64,000 nt of DNA from Fusarium oxysporum f. sp. lycopersici 4287 (GCF_000149955.1 NC_030986.1:5049870-5113869); one strand, 5' to 3'; numbered from the stretch's first letter, positions 44,235-56,042 are shown. Notes: generated from the sequence alone by a model not told the origin. Numbers and translations are program-made.

Positions 44235-44431
44235 GATGCGATTGTTTCCAATGTCGGCGCATTAATTGAGAGACGGAAAGTTCGCGACGCGGGTGAAAGT
44301 GACGTGCATTTTGGCTCGATATCTTATCAGCACGTGATGTTGAATTTCCGCCCAGAGAAATGGAGATAGCTCTAGGCCGCGATCGCGTCGCATGAAACAG
44401 CATCCAACTACTCAACCATTTATTGCTCAAG
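44235..44431. promoter_or_regulatory. compact bidirectional promoter of two splicing genes
   Basis: Only 197 bp separate the divergent start codons of the Ntr2-domain and SmG genes. A CACGTG-type core occurs at about 44331-44336 (cagcacgtgatg). No TATA box is seen, as is usual for housekeeping genes. Confidence 0.6.
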
Positions 44432-44904
44432 ATGGCGCCCGCACAACCTGAGCTGAAGAAGGTAAGTCTTGATCTTTTCTGCGTCGCATGCTCCTTAACT
44501 TCATCTTCATCATATCACCCGGGCTGAAGCATTGCGATCTATTGGTGCTGATCCATAGCTAACTTTTCTATACAGTACCTCGACAAGAGACTGTTCGTCC
44601 AGCTGAACGGCAGCCGAAAGGTCATCGGTATCCTCCGAGGTTACGATGTGAGCAGTATTCGTGCGATTATACAAACAAAACTAACAGAAACAGGTCTTCC
44701 TGAACATTGTCCTCGACGAAGCGGTGGAGGAGAAGGATGGAGGAGAGAAGGAGAGAATTGGCATGGTTGTACGTTTTCCTGACGCACTCTCAGACCACAG
44801 AAGACAAGATACTGACATTTGGACAGGTCATCCGTGGTAACTCGGTAGTAATGCTCGAGGCTCTCGAAAGAATTGGCGGCGATGACCGACGTGGAGACCG
44901 ATAA
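44432..44904 (+). CDS. small nuclear ribonucleoprotein SmG
   Basis: Four short exons, 44432-44461, 44576-44647, 44694-44768 and 44827-44904, encode 84 aa. Introns are 114, 46 and 58 nt, all in phase 0. Sm1 motif: KRLFVQLNGSRKVIGILRGYD then FLNIVLD; Sm2 motif: VIRGNSVVMLEAL. SmG is one of the seven Sm proteins that form the ring on U1, U2, U4 and U5 snRNAs. The insertion EKDGGEKERIG between the motifs and the R/D-rich tail are usual for fungi. Confidence 0.95.
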
Positions 44905-45077
44905 TCCTGAAGAATGGCGGAAACACTGGAAGAGACGACGGAAATTATGTGATCTTTATTGGCGTTAAGGTCGAAAATGAGACAAGTCCTTGTGGGCAGT
45001 TTGTTTGGGTCACATCTTACTAGATATCAAGAGAGGATATCCTCGAATTGTTATACCATGTCCAGCCAAACGCTACA

Positions 45078-45612
45078 CTACTCCTTCTTCTCCCAGGCCT
45101 TCTTGTCATAGGAGTCCATCAACTGGCCATCATACGCTTTCTGCCAACCCTTGATACCTCCAATCAGAATTTCAGCCTTGGTCTCGGTCTCTTCAACTTC
45201 ATCGAGATAGTCCTGCATCCAGCCTGCACATCGTGGACCTCGGCTACCGCAGCTACCTGAAGATTAATGAGTAATAGGTCGGGGATAGATATCTAGGAAT
45301 TGATGAATTACCGCAATAAAAGATGATTCTCTTGATACCTGCCTGTTTGACAAGCTGATAGATCTGAGGACGTGTCTGATACAACGTATGAGCGGGGAGA
45401 TTGATGGATGTAGCGATAGTGCCACCCTCCCAGTCCGTCCTTCGAACATCAACTAGCAAAAAGTCCCTTTGGGCATTCTTTCCAGAAGCTGCATTCACTT
45501 CAATGAGTTTTGCGACAATGGACGGGTCTGTTCGAGGGCATTCGGCCTTTGGCTCAGGGAACTCCTCCCACCATTGCTTCTGCGGGGTGTCCTGCGGGGC
45601 GTCTTCTCCCAT
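45078..45612 (-). CDS. rhodanese/Cdc25-like (Acr2/Ibp1-type) protein
   Basis: Minus-strand exons 45612-45312 and 45256-45078, 159 aa; intron 45257-45311. A single rhodanese domain includes FLLVDVRRTDWEGGTIATSI (entry motif) and the active loop Cys100-x5-Arg106 in FYCGSCGSRGPRC. The intron interrupts the codon straight after the catalytic Cys. The seven-residue C-x5-R loop marks the Cdc25/arsenate-reductase class rather than sulfurtransferases (which have a shorter loop). It could act as arsenate reductase or low-molecular-weight phosphatase; the extra Cys103 might serve as resolving thiol (inference). Confidence 0.88.
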
Positions 45613-46309
45613 GATGTGACTTTTTTAAGAGAAGAGAGTAAAGTTTCGTAACCAAGCTTTGAGATGTCTATAGCAATGATCTTGAATCAAGACTTGGAAA
45701 TGATTGTGTACAGTGCAGGTTGAAGGTAAGAGAACTTGCACTTTGTATCGTGGCTAGGTGATGATGACGGGATGCAGCGCCCGACCCGGAACTTTTACCC
45801 CGAATTAAGGTTGTACGGCAACATCACGGGTCGGATTACAAATGCCTTCCACGCTCAATATAGTAATTCTAAAGAAAGGGCCGTTGATTCAGTAGACGGA
45901 CTAGAAAACCATAGGCTTGCTATTGTGATATACTTATGAAAAGGGCGTTTCTTTCTTGTAGGACTGGGTAGAAGCCAACGTCGATTGCCAAGCGGATAAC
46001 TACTAATTGAGAATCCATGAAACACCATTCACAAGTCTTCATAATATGAAAGGATGATAGAAATTTGCAAATGAAGGCATATGTATCTTAAGAAATGTGT
46101 TTTTTGTTCTTTAAAATATTGGTATTTTAATGTAAATTTGTCAATTAAAATGTCCTTTAGGGTATGCACCAGAACGCAGACAGCTCACTTACAACATACT
46201 TCAGACCAGTGCTACCTTCTGTGTGAATGGACAGGCATCATTCAGTGATTGGTTTATGATTCAGTAAATTCAATTTAATAACGCTATATATACTTTTATA
46301 TATCTGTAA
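45613..46309. other. intergenic region
   Basis: About 0.7 kb, very A/T-rich around 46060-46150. It should contain the rhodanese promoter and the 3' UTR of the beta-glucosidase gene. Nothing else recognised. Confidence 0.45.
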
Positions 46310-48935
46310 TCATGGGTCGAATGACTTCTCCTCAACGGCAATCTTTGACTCTAGAGCAATATCACCAGCAGATCTTCCAATCATAAACTTGTAATCACCA
46401 CCCTTAACCACCCATTTCTTTGTCGACTCATCAAAGAAGGCAAAGTCACGAGCACGAACAGGTATCTCAACCTTTGTGCTCTCACCAGGCTTCAGTGTCA
46501 CCTTCTCAAAGGCAGCCAGTTGCTTCAGAGGATCACCCTTAGCAGTCTGAGCGGCTCCCACGTAGACTTGCACAGCGATGGCGCCGACAACCTTGCCTGT
46601 GTTGGAAACCTTCACGCTGACAGTGTAGTCACCGCTAGACTCCTTAACCTCGAGGTCGGAGTAGTCGAATGTGGTGTACGAGAGACCGAAACCGAAGGGG
46701 AAGTTGACCTTGTCGGCGGAAAGGCAATCGAAGTAGCGGTAGCCGATGAAGACACCCTCGCCATATGTTACCCTCAGTCTGCCGTCAATGTGCTTTCCGG
46801 GGAAGTTGCCATACGCAGGACAGTCTTCGAGCTTCTTGGGGAATGTGCAGGTAAGGTGGCCTTCAGGGGTTTGGGCGCCTGTCAGCACATCTGCGATGGA
46901 GTTACCAGCCTCCTGACCAGGGAACCACGTCTGGACAAGACCCTGGATCTTTTCCAGCCAGGGCATAGCAATGGCGACACCAGTCGAGTTGACGACAATG
47001 GTGTTAGGGTTAGCTTCGGCGACCTGGGCGATCAAGCGGTCCTGGCTACCATCCTTGGGGAGGTTGAAGCTGACTTGATCCTGGCCCTCGGTCTCCCAGA
47101 ATGGCTCGTGACCAGTGAAGATAATGGCATAGTCGGCGTCCTTGGCGACATCGACAGCTTCCGAGAGGAGGTCACGGTCGTGCTCTGCCTCGGACATGTA
47201 TCCTACTCGTAGACCACATCGTCCCTCCAAGATACCGAGGTCAAGATCCTCTCCATCCTTAGCAGCAGGGGGCGATGTATGCATAGCGAGCTTGTACTTG
47301 CGTCCTGCCTCCAAAGAGACCTTGAACTCGGGAGGGTTATCGCCACCGAAAAGGAAGCCCATCGCATCCTTGGAGTTCTCCTTCTGCTCAAAGACGACCT
47401 TTCCATCGATGATAAGCTTGCTGGGTCCCAAACCAGAGGCGGTGAAGTAGTATTTGGCGGTCTCCTGGGCCGTGAAGGTACCCTCGAGGGTGACATCCTT
47501 GTTGCTGAAACCAAAGCCGCTTAGAACGGACACTTCAGAGTCGGGATGAGCAGGTCGGACTTCGATAGGCTCAGGGTTGCCAGGCTCGAAGATCTTGAAA
47601 GTGAAACCGGGGTTGCCGTCCAAGTCAACAACGTTCTCGGCGATAGGGGGAAGCATGCGGAAGGTGTGAGCTCCTATTACACTGTTAGTAATCGTTCCCT
47701 AAAATCTCGATTCTGAGTATGCTTACCCTTAGCATAAGAGAACTCTACGCTGTCGCCAAGAGCTTCGTGAAGAGCATCCCAAGGGGTGACCTTGTAATGA
47801 GCGTTGACAGACGCACTGCCGCCACCATGAGCGAGACCAATCTTGGCGTGGCCTAGCAGGGCAATCTTCTTGCCTTTGACCTTGTCCTTCGACAAAGGAA
47901 GGATATTGTCTTGGTTCTTTAGCAGAACGATACCTTTGGAACCAGCTTCTCGGATAAGAGCTTGGTGCTTGGGGTTGTTGATAGCCCTCTCGTCAGGAAT
48001 GCTGGGGTCCTTGAAGCAGTTGAGACGCTCGAGGAACTTGAGCACACGCTTTGAACGCTCGTTGATGGTCTCCTCGGAAGTCTTGCCAACCTTGATAGCC
48101 GCGATGACATCCTCGGTCTTCCTCCAACGGGTAGGACCAGGCATTTCGAGATCCAGACCAGCTTCAAGAGACTCGGCGGTAGAGTTGACACCACCCCAGT
48201 CGCTCATAACGAGACCATCCCATCCCCAGTCGCCTCGGAGGACTTTCTTGAGCAGAAACTCGTTGGAGTCGGCATGGTGTCCGTTGACCTGGTTGTAAGA
48301 AGTCATCACAGCCCAAGGGTTGGCCTCCTTGATTGTGATCTCAAATGGTCGAAGGTAAAGTTCTCGCAAGGTCCTCTCGCTGATGGTTTCATCGACAGTC
48401 AAGCGCTCAGTCTCCTGCTCGTTAGCAGCAAAGTGCTTGATGGTAGCTGAAACACCCTTGTCTTGGAGACCCTCCACAACTCTGGCGGCCATCTTGCCAG
48501 TTAGGAAAGGATCCTCTGAGAACGACTCAAAGTTGCGACCGCCTAGGGGATGACGATGAAGGCACATGGTAGGTGCAAGAAGACACCGGGCACCCTTGGA
48601 GTGTGTTTCCTCGGCGAGGGCGGTGCCGATCCTCTTGGCAAGGTTGACATCGAAGGTTGATGCCATCAAACAAGCGGCAGGGAAGCAAGCAGCTGATGTA
48701 CCACCAGCAAAGGCAGCTCCTCGAGCGCCATTGGGACCATCTGAGACCTTGACATTAGGAACGCCCTTGGAGGAAATGGGGACTGTCTCCCAAAGGTCCT
48801 TTCCAGCGAGGAGTGAGATCTGTGAGTGAAGTGATTAGTTGAATGAGGATATGTGAATGATAGGATGTAAGTTAAACGTACCTTCTCCTCAAGAGTGAGG
48901 GAAGAGAGGATGGATTGGATATCAACAGAGGCCAT
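46310..48935 (-). CDS. GH3 beta-glucosidase with PA14 insert, no signal peptide
   Basis: Minus-strand exons 48935-48882, 48819-47727 and 47673-46310, 836 aa. GH3 N-terminal barrel with KHFAANEQE and the nucleophile Asp225 in VMSDWGG. The second GH3 domain starts around IVLLKNQDNILPL, with a PA14 domain inserted (about 395-550, with GFGFSNKDVTLEGTFTAQ and YYFTASGLGPSKL). A fibronectin-III-like end has PFGFGLSYT and KPGESTKVEI. It would hydrolyse terminal beta-D-glucosides such as cellobiose. The start MASVDIQSILSSLTLEEK has no hydrophobic leader, so the enzyme should be intracellular, as in the known group of PA14-type fungal GH3 enzymes. Confidence 0.95.
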
Positions 48936-50210
48936 GTTGATAATGAGAAGTCAATTGACTGGAGAGGAGTGAAGGAGAGTCACATCTTGTGAAACGAGGA
49001 GAAGGCAGCTCTTTAATAGCACAATGGCCAACCCCTCAACGCCATGACGACTTCCCCAGGATAGTAAACTCGCATGTACTTGACCCGAGTGATCCGTTAT
49101 TCAACCGAAACATGGCACTCATGTGGCCATTGAGTACCCGCTTTACGTGCATCTGCGTAGGATGCGGTGTTGTGCCATTGGATCGCGGACAAGGTGGTTC
49201 CTTGGTTTAGTGGTGAGTCTATCGATGCTAGTGGTACCGATCCGAGGCTATTCCGATGTTCAGACGGAGCTTTCCCAGTGAATAGCCTTGAAAGTCTCGA
49301 GACGGTTAGTTAAGCATGCCTTTTTCTCGTAAATTGAGTTCTAGAGCTGTTTGATTAGCCGTTGCCTGTTTGTCTGAGTTTGGATTGACTTCGAGTTGCA
49401 CTCTAAAGTTGTGTCTTGTGCACAGAAGTACGATACAAGGTGAGGTCAGTGAATGTCACCCATCGGCTAAATAGAAGTGTCCCGTCCTTCCAGAGCTTCA
49501 GTGGAGAACGTCGGCTCCTCGCTCCTAAGTTCCGGGAGGGTCACTTACAACTGATAAGAATAGAAGTACACTTGCATGTGATTTTTTATATATATCAAAA
49601 CAAACATCTTAGAGTCTGTTAGAACTTAGTATAAACGTCGGAAAATTACCGTAGTTAGGTTCAGTCACGTATTCCAGTCTGTGGTCGTATTGCAAGGCCT
49701 CAGTCTGGCCTGTGACCTTTTGGACCCCCCCAACTGGAGCATCACCTGGGGCCCCTGAACGATCGCCATTGACAGCTGCAGAGTTGGAGCACTAAAGGAA
49801 TAGCGCCATTAGATGTGCATCGCATCACCATGAAGCAACAAGAGACTCAAATTGTCTGGTATATAAAGATACCAACAAGTCCCTATTCATACCTGAAGAG
49901 GAAACAAAGGAGCTATTGACGTTTCTTATTCACAACCCTTGCTTCATCCCTTGGTAAAACAAACAAATATGCCCCTTGAAACCATCAGCCGAGGATTATG
50001 CGCCTCAAAGAAAAGAACAGGTTAAACAAACTCAAAACATGTGAGTCTGCGTCTACTCCAACTCAACTTACCTAACTAGAACAGTGACGCAAACAAAAAT
50101 AGCACACACCAAAGACACACACATTGACCTCCATGTAATCGTGTCCTCTCCCGCGATGCCATTGTCGACAAAACAGCAATTATAGGGAAACCAGGTAGTT
50201 ACAGTCAAAG
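48936..50210. other. intergenic region between divergent genes
   Basis: About 1.27 kb with the promoters of beta-glucosidase (minus) and the ZIP transporter (plus). A tRNA-like A-box occurs at 49203-49213 but has no matching B-box. Nothing else recognised. Confidence 0.45.
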
Positions 50211-51658
50211 ATGAGTGCCCATTCAGAGGTGCCCCGAGGTATTACACATCATGATTTTTAGCTGAGCCCCTTACTGACAATTTTTAGGGGAGTCGTGGGC
50301 TTCAATTCCAACAGATTTAATTCTCGCCGAGTTGAAGCGTCGCAAAGATGATGGCGAGAAACCAGAATGCGGTTCGAGGACGAAGGGCTCTTATGATACG
50401 TCGGCGCATGTATTTGCATTGATTCTTATTTTGACCCTCAGCACGTTGGGTAGGCTTGTTCAATTGGGAGCTTTGACACGGTACTGATATCTTTCCAGCA
50501 TGCGCATTCCCTCTTTTCTCGCGTCGAACAATGCGTGGCCGAGGCCAGAAAACCGTGATATTTTACTGCCAGCACATTGGAACCGGTGTCCTTCTGGCAA
50601 CGGCCTTCGTCCACCTCCTCCCGACCGCTTTCGAGTCCATGACCGACCCATGCCTCCCCGATTTCTTTAGCAAAGGATATACACCGTTTCCAGGTTTTGT
50701 GGCTATGGTTTCTGCTATCATTGTCGTCGGCATCGAATCGTACCTTACTGCCCGAGGAGCTGGCCACTCTCATTCCCACAATCATGGGTACTTTGACTCG
50801 GACGATGAACACGAGAGCGAGCTGCCCATGATGGATGCAGCTGGACTGTCTGAAAGGAGGCACGGACCGCGACCACCGGATATTCGTCTTGAGAACATGG
50901 AGAGTCAGGGGCTTGTTGCTGGCGTGTCGCCTCTCCCTGGATCTTCACCTCTGGTGGGACAGGAGGGCAAGAAGCTTAACGATGATTTCAACGATGACGA
51001 CTCGGATCTTGATTTGGATATGGAAGAGCTTGAGCCAGCTGGATCAAGCAGCACGAGACATCGACATGGACCTTATGCGTCGCTCAAGCCTGAGGGAGCT
51101 GGGGCTGAGGAGGAGCCTATGACACCCATGACGCCCATGTCTCCCGGACCACAGAACCCCGAGGAGCAACAAAGAAAGCTACTGCAGTGCCTTTTGCTTG
51201 AGGCTGGTATTCTCTTTCACAGTGTCTTCATCGGTATGGCCATCTCCGTCGCTACCGGTCCCGCCTTTGTAGTCTTTCTTGTCGCTATCAGCTTCCACCA
51301 AACCTTCGAAGGTCTCGCCCTTGGCAGTCGCATCGCCGCAATTCAGTTCCCCCGCAAATCTCTCCGTCCATGGCTCATGGTTCTCGCCTACGGAACCACA
51401 ACACCAATCGGCCAAGCAATCGGTCTTATCGTGCATCGCATGTACGACCCCAAGAGCGCAGGAGGTCTACTCGTGGTTGGCTTCATGAACGCCGTGTCAT
51501 CGGGACTGCTGCTGTATGCTGGTCTTGTGCAACTGTTGGCCGAGGACTTCTTGACAGAGAAGAGTTACAAGATTCTGAAGGGTAAGAGGAGGTTACGGGC
51601 CTATATGGCTGTTTGTGCCGGTGCGCTCTTGATGGCTGCCGTTGGAGCATTTGCCTAG
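50211..51658 (+). CDS. ZIP-family zinc transporter (Zrt-like)
   Basis: Exons 50211-50238, 50288-50449 and 50499-51658, 449 aa. The first exon is 28 nt, but ATG, GT and branch-AG signals join in frame. Eight membrane helices are expected: TM1 ALILILTLSTL; TM2 HIGTGVLLATAFVHLLP with the metal-site HLL; a long cytosolic loop with AGHSHSHNHG and acidic stretches; TM4 with the HSVFIGM motif; TM5 with HQTFEGLALG (H-x3-E binuclear metal site). This is a plasma-membrane zinc importer of the Zrt1/Zrt2 type. The His-rich loop may sense or buffer zinc. Zinc-responsive control is likely from family knowledge; I did not find a clear Zap1-type site. Confidence 0.92.
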
Positions 51659-52229
51659 AGGGAGTTACGGGACGATTTAAAAGAACTGATGTACATAGAA
51701 TGTAAAATTGGTGGCATCTTGTCAATGGCGTCTTTCAGGGTGGGCAATGGAGTTTTGAATGTAACACGGAGCGATACAGACATTGATAATTTTACTTGTA
51801 TTTCGTTTGTCTACTCTTATACTCTTCACAGTGATCCTACGCTGTATGTGTAGGTAGACACTTCATTGAGACGCCATGATATCTTCTTTTTGAGGACTTG
51901 CATCATGAACCACCCCGGCCGGCCCCACATCAAAAGTCCGAACTTCCGGGGTCCGGTCTTCGAAATGGTCCGTCTGCTGCCCCCTTGGGCCCCCTTTGCT
52001 CCAGGGTCTTTCGTGTTTCACCCAATAATAAATCTCCTTTTAATCAGCTCCCACCCACACCCGCATGAGCTCCCATGACATGACGAGCTATCGAACCATC
52101 AAGAAGTGAGCCCAGAAGCTGAATCTTGAGTGGCTGTCTCACTCTCAAGTCGGACAAACGTGTCCCTCGTTGTACCTATTTCGTCGCATTTATCTCCCCT
52201 CCCTCTCCTCTCTTCTTGTGTTCTTCATC
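51659..52229. other. intergenic region
   Basis: 571 bp between ZIP and haemerythrin-domain genes. A GGCCGGCC-like core occurs near 51918 (cggccggcccc). Otherwise nothing recognised. Confidence 0.4.
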
Positions 52230-53237
52230 ATGTCTGGCCAACGTATTCTCCTCTTTATTGTAGCTCAGGCTCTTTTTGCTGGACTTGCTGTATTTCTCGC
52301 TAATTCGCCGTATCTTGATATGTCCGCCTCACCGACTGGTAGCCAGCCATGGGCTGATGGACCTATGAAGCTGGTGACAACACCGCAGTATGAGACTAAG
52401 AAGGTCAGTCAACTGAACTCAGATGCTTTGGGGCGTAATTGGCAATACTGACTTATCCAACCTGGTAGACCGATCTCTTCACCACAGGCGCCACTCACAT
52501 GGCGCTTTTGCACAATGCCATTATTCGTGGCTTCAATTCCATCTACCTCCAAGCTCCTCACGTAAAGGATGCCGACAAGGCCGACTTCATTGGATATTCT
52601 CAGACTTGGTTCAAGTTCGTCAAGTCGCACCACGATGATGAGGAGGACAACCTCTTCCCCAAGGTCCAAGAGCTTCTTGGTGACGAGCCAGTTTGGGACG
52701 AGACCCATCATGAGCATGGTAAGAACCCTAGTCTTCAATTAGTACTTGGTCACTAACACCGAGACCTCAGAGTCCTTCCTTGCGCCCCTCGCCGAGTTCA
52801 ACACATACCTCTCAAACCTCGTCTCGCCCACTGATCTCGACGGCGCTCAAGTCATCAAGCTCATGGATGCCTTCAAGGAGCCCTTCGAGCATCACTTCCA
52901 CAGCGAAATCTCCACCATCGCCGCTCTGTCAAACCACCCCAAGGCTCCCAAGGAAGATACCCCTGAAGGCGCTGCCGCCGGCCTTACCTTCAAGACATGG
53001 GGCAAGAAGACAGTCACAAAGGCCGGCGTGCTCGATGTTGTGCCTTTCTTCCTCCTGAACTTGGATCGAACCGCCGAAGAGGGTATGTGGGCTAACTGGC
53101 CTCCAATGCCTGCGCCTATCTCTTGGGGTCTGACAAATATCGCGGGTTCTTGGTACGGAAAGTGGTGGAAATTTTCGAGCTGTGATTCGCAGGGCAAGCC
53201 TCAGGAGCTCTATGCTCTTCGGGGTCTGAAGCAGTGA
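52230..53237 (+). CDS. membrane-anchored haemerythrin (HHE) domain protein
   Basis: Exons 52230-52403, 52469-52718 and 52771-53237, 296 aa. An N-terminal signal anchor (about residues 6-24, ILLFIVAQALFAGLAVFLA) is followed by a four-helix HHE domain. Its candidate iron ligands are HNAII (helix 1), FVKSHHDDEEDNLFP (helix 2), HHEHE (split by intron 2) and FEHHFHSEIS (helix 4). The family binds non-haem di-iron and is linked to oxygen or iron sensing, or has unknown roles in fungi. The C-terminal part (WANWPPMPAPISWGLTN) is Trp/Pro-rich. Placement in the secretory pathway or in a membrane is inferred from the anchor. Confidence 0.9.
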
Positions 53238-53788
53238 TTGGGAAGTTGGGTTCTTTCAGTCGGGTTTCGGATGAAACATTGCTTGTGTTCTTCTTTGGCG
53301 TTGTTTGGAAGTGAAAGGATGAAAACTATAGTTTTATTAGTCGAAAAAATCCAATGGATCGGTGTGCCAACAATCTTCACTTTTCCCCTTGTTCCAGCGG
53401 TGAATATCTTCCGCATTGCAGATTCTTGTTTGGTATAGGTTCGTAGAAAGGCGCAAACGGCGTTTTCTTTGAAGTTGTATATCCATATGGTATCGTCGTG
53501 GTCACACTACATCGGGTAGTGGAAGGAATAAAGACCTGACCTGCAAACATGTCAGTGCCTCATAAGTCATATTGCAGAAACGACTTTTGAAAGAAACCAT
53601 GCATAACTCCAAGCCTTCTGATAAGTCGCAGAATGGCTATATAACCTCGGTTTCAACACAGCGAAAATTCTTGTTCCTCTTCTCATCACTCTTGTGGACA
53701 TCTATCAGAATCTTGAAGACGATTTTAGTGAATCAGACTCATATACTACCATCAGATTCACGAACCTTGTCACCACCACAATACCAAC
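53238..53788. other. intergenic region
   Basis: 551 bp. The last 150 bp precede a low-complexity gene. Nothing else recognised. Confidence 0.4.
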
Positions 53789-54580
53789 ATGGCTCGTTCT
53801 ATTTCTTCGCTTCGAAGCCAGAAGGACGGCGGCAGTAGAAGTTCAAGCACGAGCTCGGATTCAAAAGTCTCTTCAACCTGTGACAGGGGGTCAGATACGA
53901 GTTCCGTGAACTCTGATTCTAGCGAACTCCAAGACACCAGTTCGACGTATTCTGGCAATAGCACCGATAGTACCACGGTCCAAGTCGACTTTGACCATAG
54001 GGGTGAGACCTCACCTCTTCAACCACCTTTTTCTCCACGAATGGTCTCAGAGCATCAAAGCCGACCCAAGTATGCTGGTTTCTCGAACTACACTCACGAT
54101 CCCCGTGCCATCTACATAGAGTAAGTTGCGGAGACTGGCCCTTGTTAGATTCTTGTTACTGACTCCTGAAAGCTCACTCGGTAGGTCGCCTCCCATGGAT
54201 GTCAAAAGGAGACGAGTAAGTTTGACTGGTCAGCGGTGGAAACTCTATCAATGGCAGGCCTTATCGGACTTACATGAAATACTGACAATCTCCAGTCTAG
54301 TGCAGACTCCATCCGCGCCGTCTGGGGTAGTCCAGAACGCCATTCCGAAGGATTCCCTGGATTCCAGTCCAGCCGCCAAAGCGACGAAACCGCCGAGACT
54401 CATTCTTCCAGTTGTACTCATGCCTCTGGACCAAACACGGCCCAGAGTAGCACCCGTTCACCGAGCTCGGTTGTGACTGAAGCTCGCAGTGATGCCACCA
54501 CGACCACCGGGGCCAGGCCATTCTACATCCTAGTTCTGATTCCGACGTGCTGTTCCGACAGACGAGAGCGGACTCAGTGA
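53789..54580 (+). CDS. uncharacterised serine/threonine-rich protein
   Basis: Exons 53789-54120, 54185-54215 and 54296-54580, 215 aa, joined by two introns with good donors. The N-terminal 75 residues are mainly Ser/Thr/Asp (SSLRSQKDGG; SSSTSSDSKVSS; SSTYSGNSTDSTT). A less biased stretch around PPFSPRMVSEHQSRPKYAGF follows, then a basic patch (VKRRR) and another Ser/Thr-rich end. No domain, signal peptide or membrane helix. Probably disordered and phosphorylated. Model is moderate; the last exon could end differently. Confidence 0.5.
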
Positions 54581-55415
54581 CTAGCCCTTGGATGGGAGCG
54601 CAAAACTTGACATGGAATCGGCGTTCTGTATGGGAGGAGTTTTGATTTCTTTGGATGATGATTCGACGTATACAGTTCGAGAGAAGGACTTTTGGGTTTC
54701 TTTCGGCTCAGGGATGGATCGTGGGTATCGTACCGACGGGGTATTTCATGCTTGGGTAGGAGTTTTCGATTTCTGGGATGGATGCGGTTAGCACGATTTT
54801 CAATTTCAGTATTGTGGGAGTCAACACAAGGTTCAGGATCAAGGCTATGTCTTCATACGTAGCCCTTTGGTCATAAACAGATTGTGCGGATATATCTGAG
54901 TGCCGGTGACTAATGCTGTCCTGTTAATGTAGACTTCAACCTCTCTTATCCTGCTTTCCCCTGTGGGTGGTAGTATTCAAAAACCAAAATACCTGAAAGC
55001 CCACTGCGCACAGCGAGAGGTCTGGGTCTTCAGTGCTTCCAAGTTTCGGAGCCCCTGAGAGGAATTGCAACCTAGACGCCGGGCCGTGGCGGATCATAAT
55101 ATTGGTCTAATAGCAGCGCTGCTCATGATAGTGCATCTGAATATTCGATCGTCAACATTCAATCTTGGCGGTTATACAACACTGAGCCAAAGAATATTCT
55201 TCCATTTATGAGGATAGTGATCCGGTGGTTGTATTTGAACAGCTGTTGGTTGGCTGCTTATGTGAGCTACCGCAGAAGAAAGGATAAAACCCTTGGCCAA
55301 TAGGCTCAAAACTTGATTCTTTCCAAGTCCATAATCCTTATCGACTTTACACTTGCTTTCCAACTGACGAAACAGATACCAACGTCTCTCTCAACTAGAG
55401 TCTCCATCAATCAGC
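54581..55415. other. intergenic region
   Basis: About 0.83 kb. The right end is the promoter of the small His-rich gene. Nothing recognised apart from short frames. Confidence 0.4.
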
Positions 55416-55718
55416 ATGGGATGTTGCTTCAGCCTCCCGGAACCGCCACCGCCCAGGCGGTCTAAATCAAAATCGAAGGGATATATCGTGCTTCCCAATG
55501 GGGCTCGTGTGAAACCCCGTACTGATGGCCCACCCAGGCATGGCCGCGAGCATAGCCATCGACATAACCATCGACATAGCCATAATCATGGTCACGGACA
55601 TGGCCATAAACATAGTCATCACCATGGTCATCACCGCCATCATCACAGGGAATCAAGTCCGTCTGGGACAACTCTTGTGCCCAACCAAGGAGAGCCAGAA
55701 GCTGGCAATGAGCAATGA
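55416..55718 (+). CDS. small histidine-rich protein with MGCC lipidation-type N-terminus
   Basis: Single exon, 100 aa. It starts MGCCFSLPEPPPPRR: Gly2 plus Cys3/Cys4 is the classic signal for N-myristoylation with neighbouring palmitoylation, which would tether it to the plasma or an internal membrane. A basic Pro/Lys/Ser part follows, then about 35 residues in which His alternates with Gly, Asn, Arg or Ser (RHNHRHSHNHGHGHGHKHSH and onward). Such a tract binds Zn, Cu or Ni. A polar tail ends NEQ. No known domain; I do not recognise a family. A membrane-attached metal buffer is an inference. The His tract has little synonymous variety and is partly a cat-agc/cat-ggt repeat. Confidence 0.72.
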   Translation: MGCCFSLPEPPPPRRSKSKSKGYIVLPNGARVKPRTDGPPRHGREHSHRHNHRHSHNHGHGHGHKHSHHHGHHRHHHRESSPSGTTLVPNQGEPEAGNEQ

Positions 55719-56042
55719 TTGATGGAAATGGTGTTACTTGTAGTTCCTAGCTGCTAATTGAAGCCATTGGCTCTTCGATGCTCATATCTCGTGATGTATT
55801 TTCTCGTGTGTAGTTCGACGGTTGTACCATCCTTGTAAGTGGTGTCCTGTTGAGACAAATAGTGGAGCTGCTCGCGTCATGGACAAGTCCGAAGTCCGTA
55901 GTCTGTGTCGTGGTTGGTCAATAAAGGAGGAAAAGTGCCAGGGTCTTGAACTTACCTGATAGATACATGTCGTGTTGTCCCTTGCGTGTTTTACACAAAC
56001 TTCCAACTTCCAAACCCAATCGTGATACTCGCAACCAACGCA
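55719..56042. other. short intergenic region
   Basis: 324 bp. A strong donor/acceptor-like pair is not seen. It should hold the promoter of the next gene. Confidence 0.35.

Noticed and set aside
46520..47212. 230-codon open frame antisense to the GH3 gene
   Set aside because: Within a conserved glycosidase exon, no recognisable product.
49203..49213. tRNA A-box-like sequence TGGTTTAGTGG
   Set aside because: Matches the A-box consensus, but there is no B-box (GGTTCRANNCC) at a fitting distance and no acceptor-stem pairing; not a tRNA gene.
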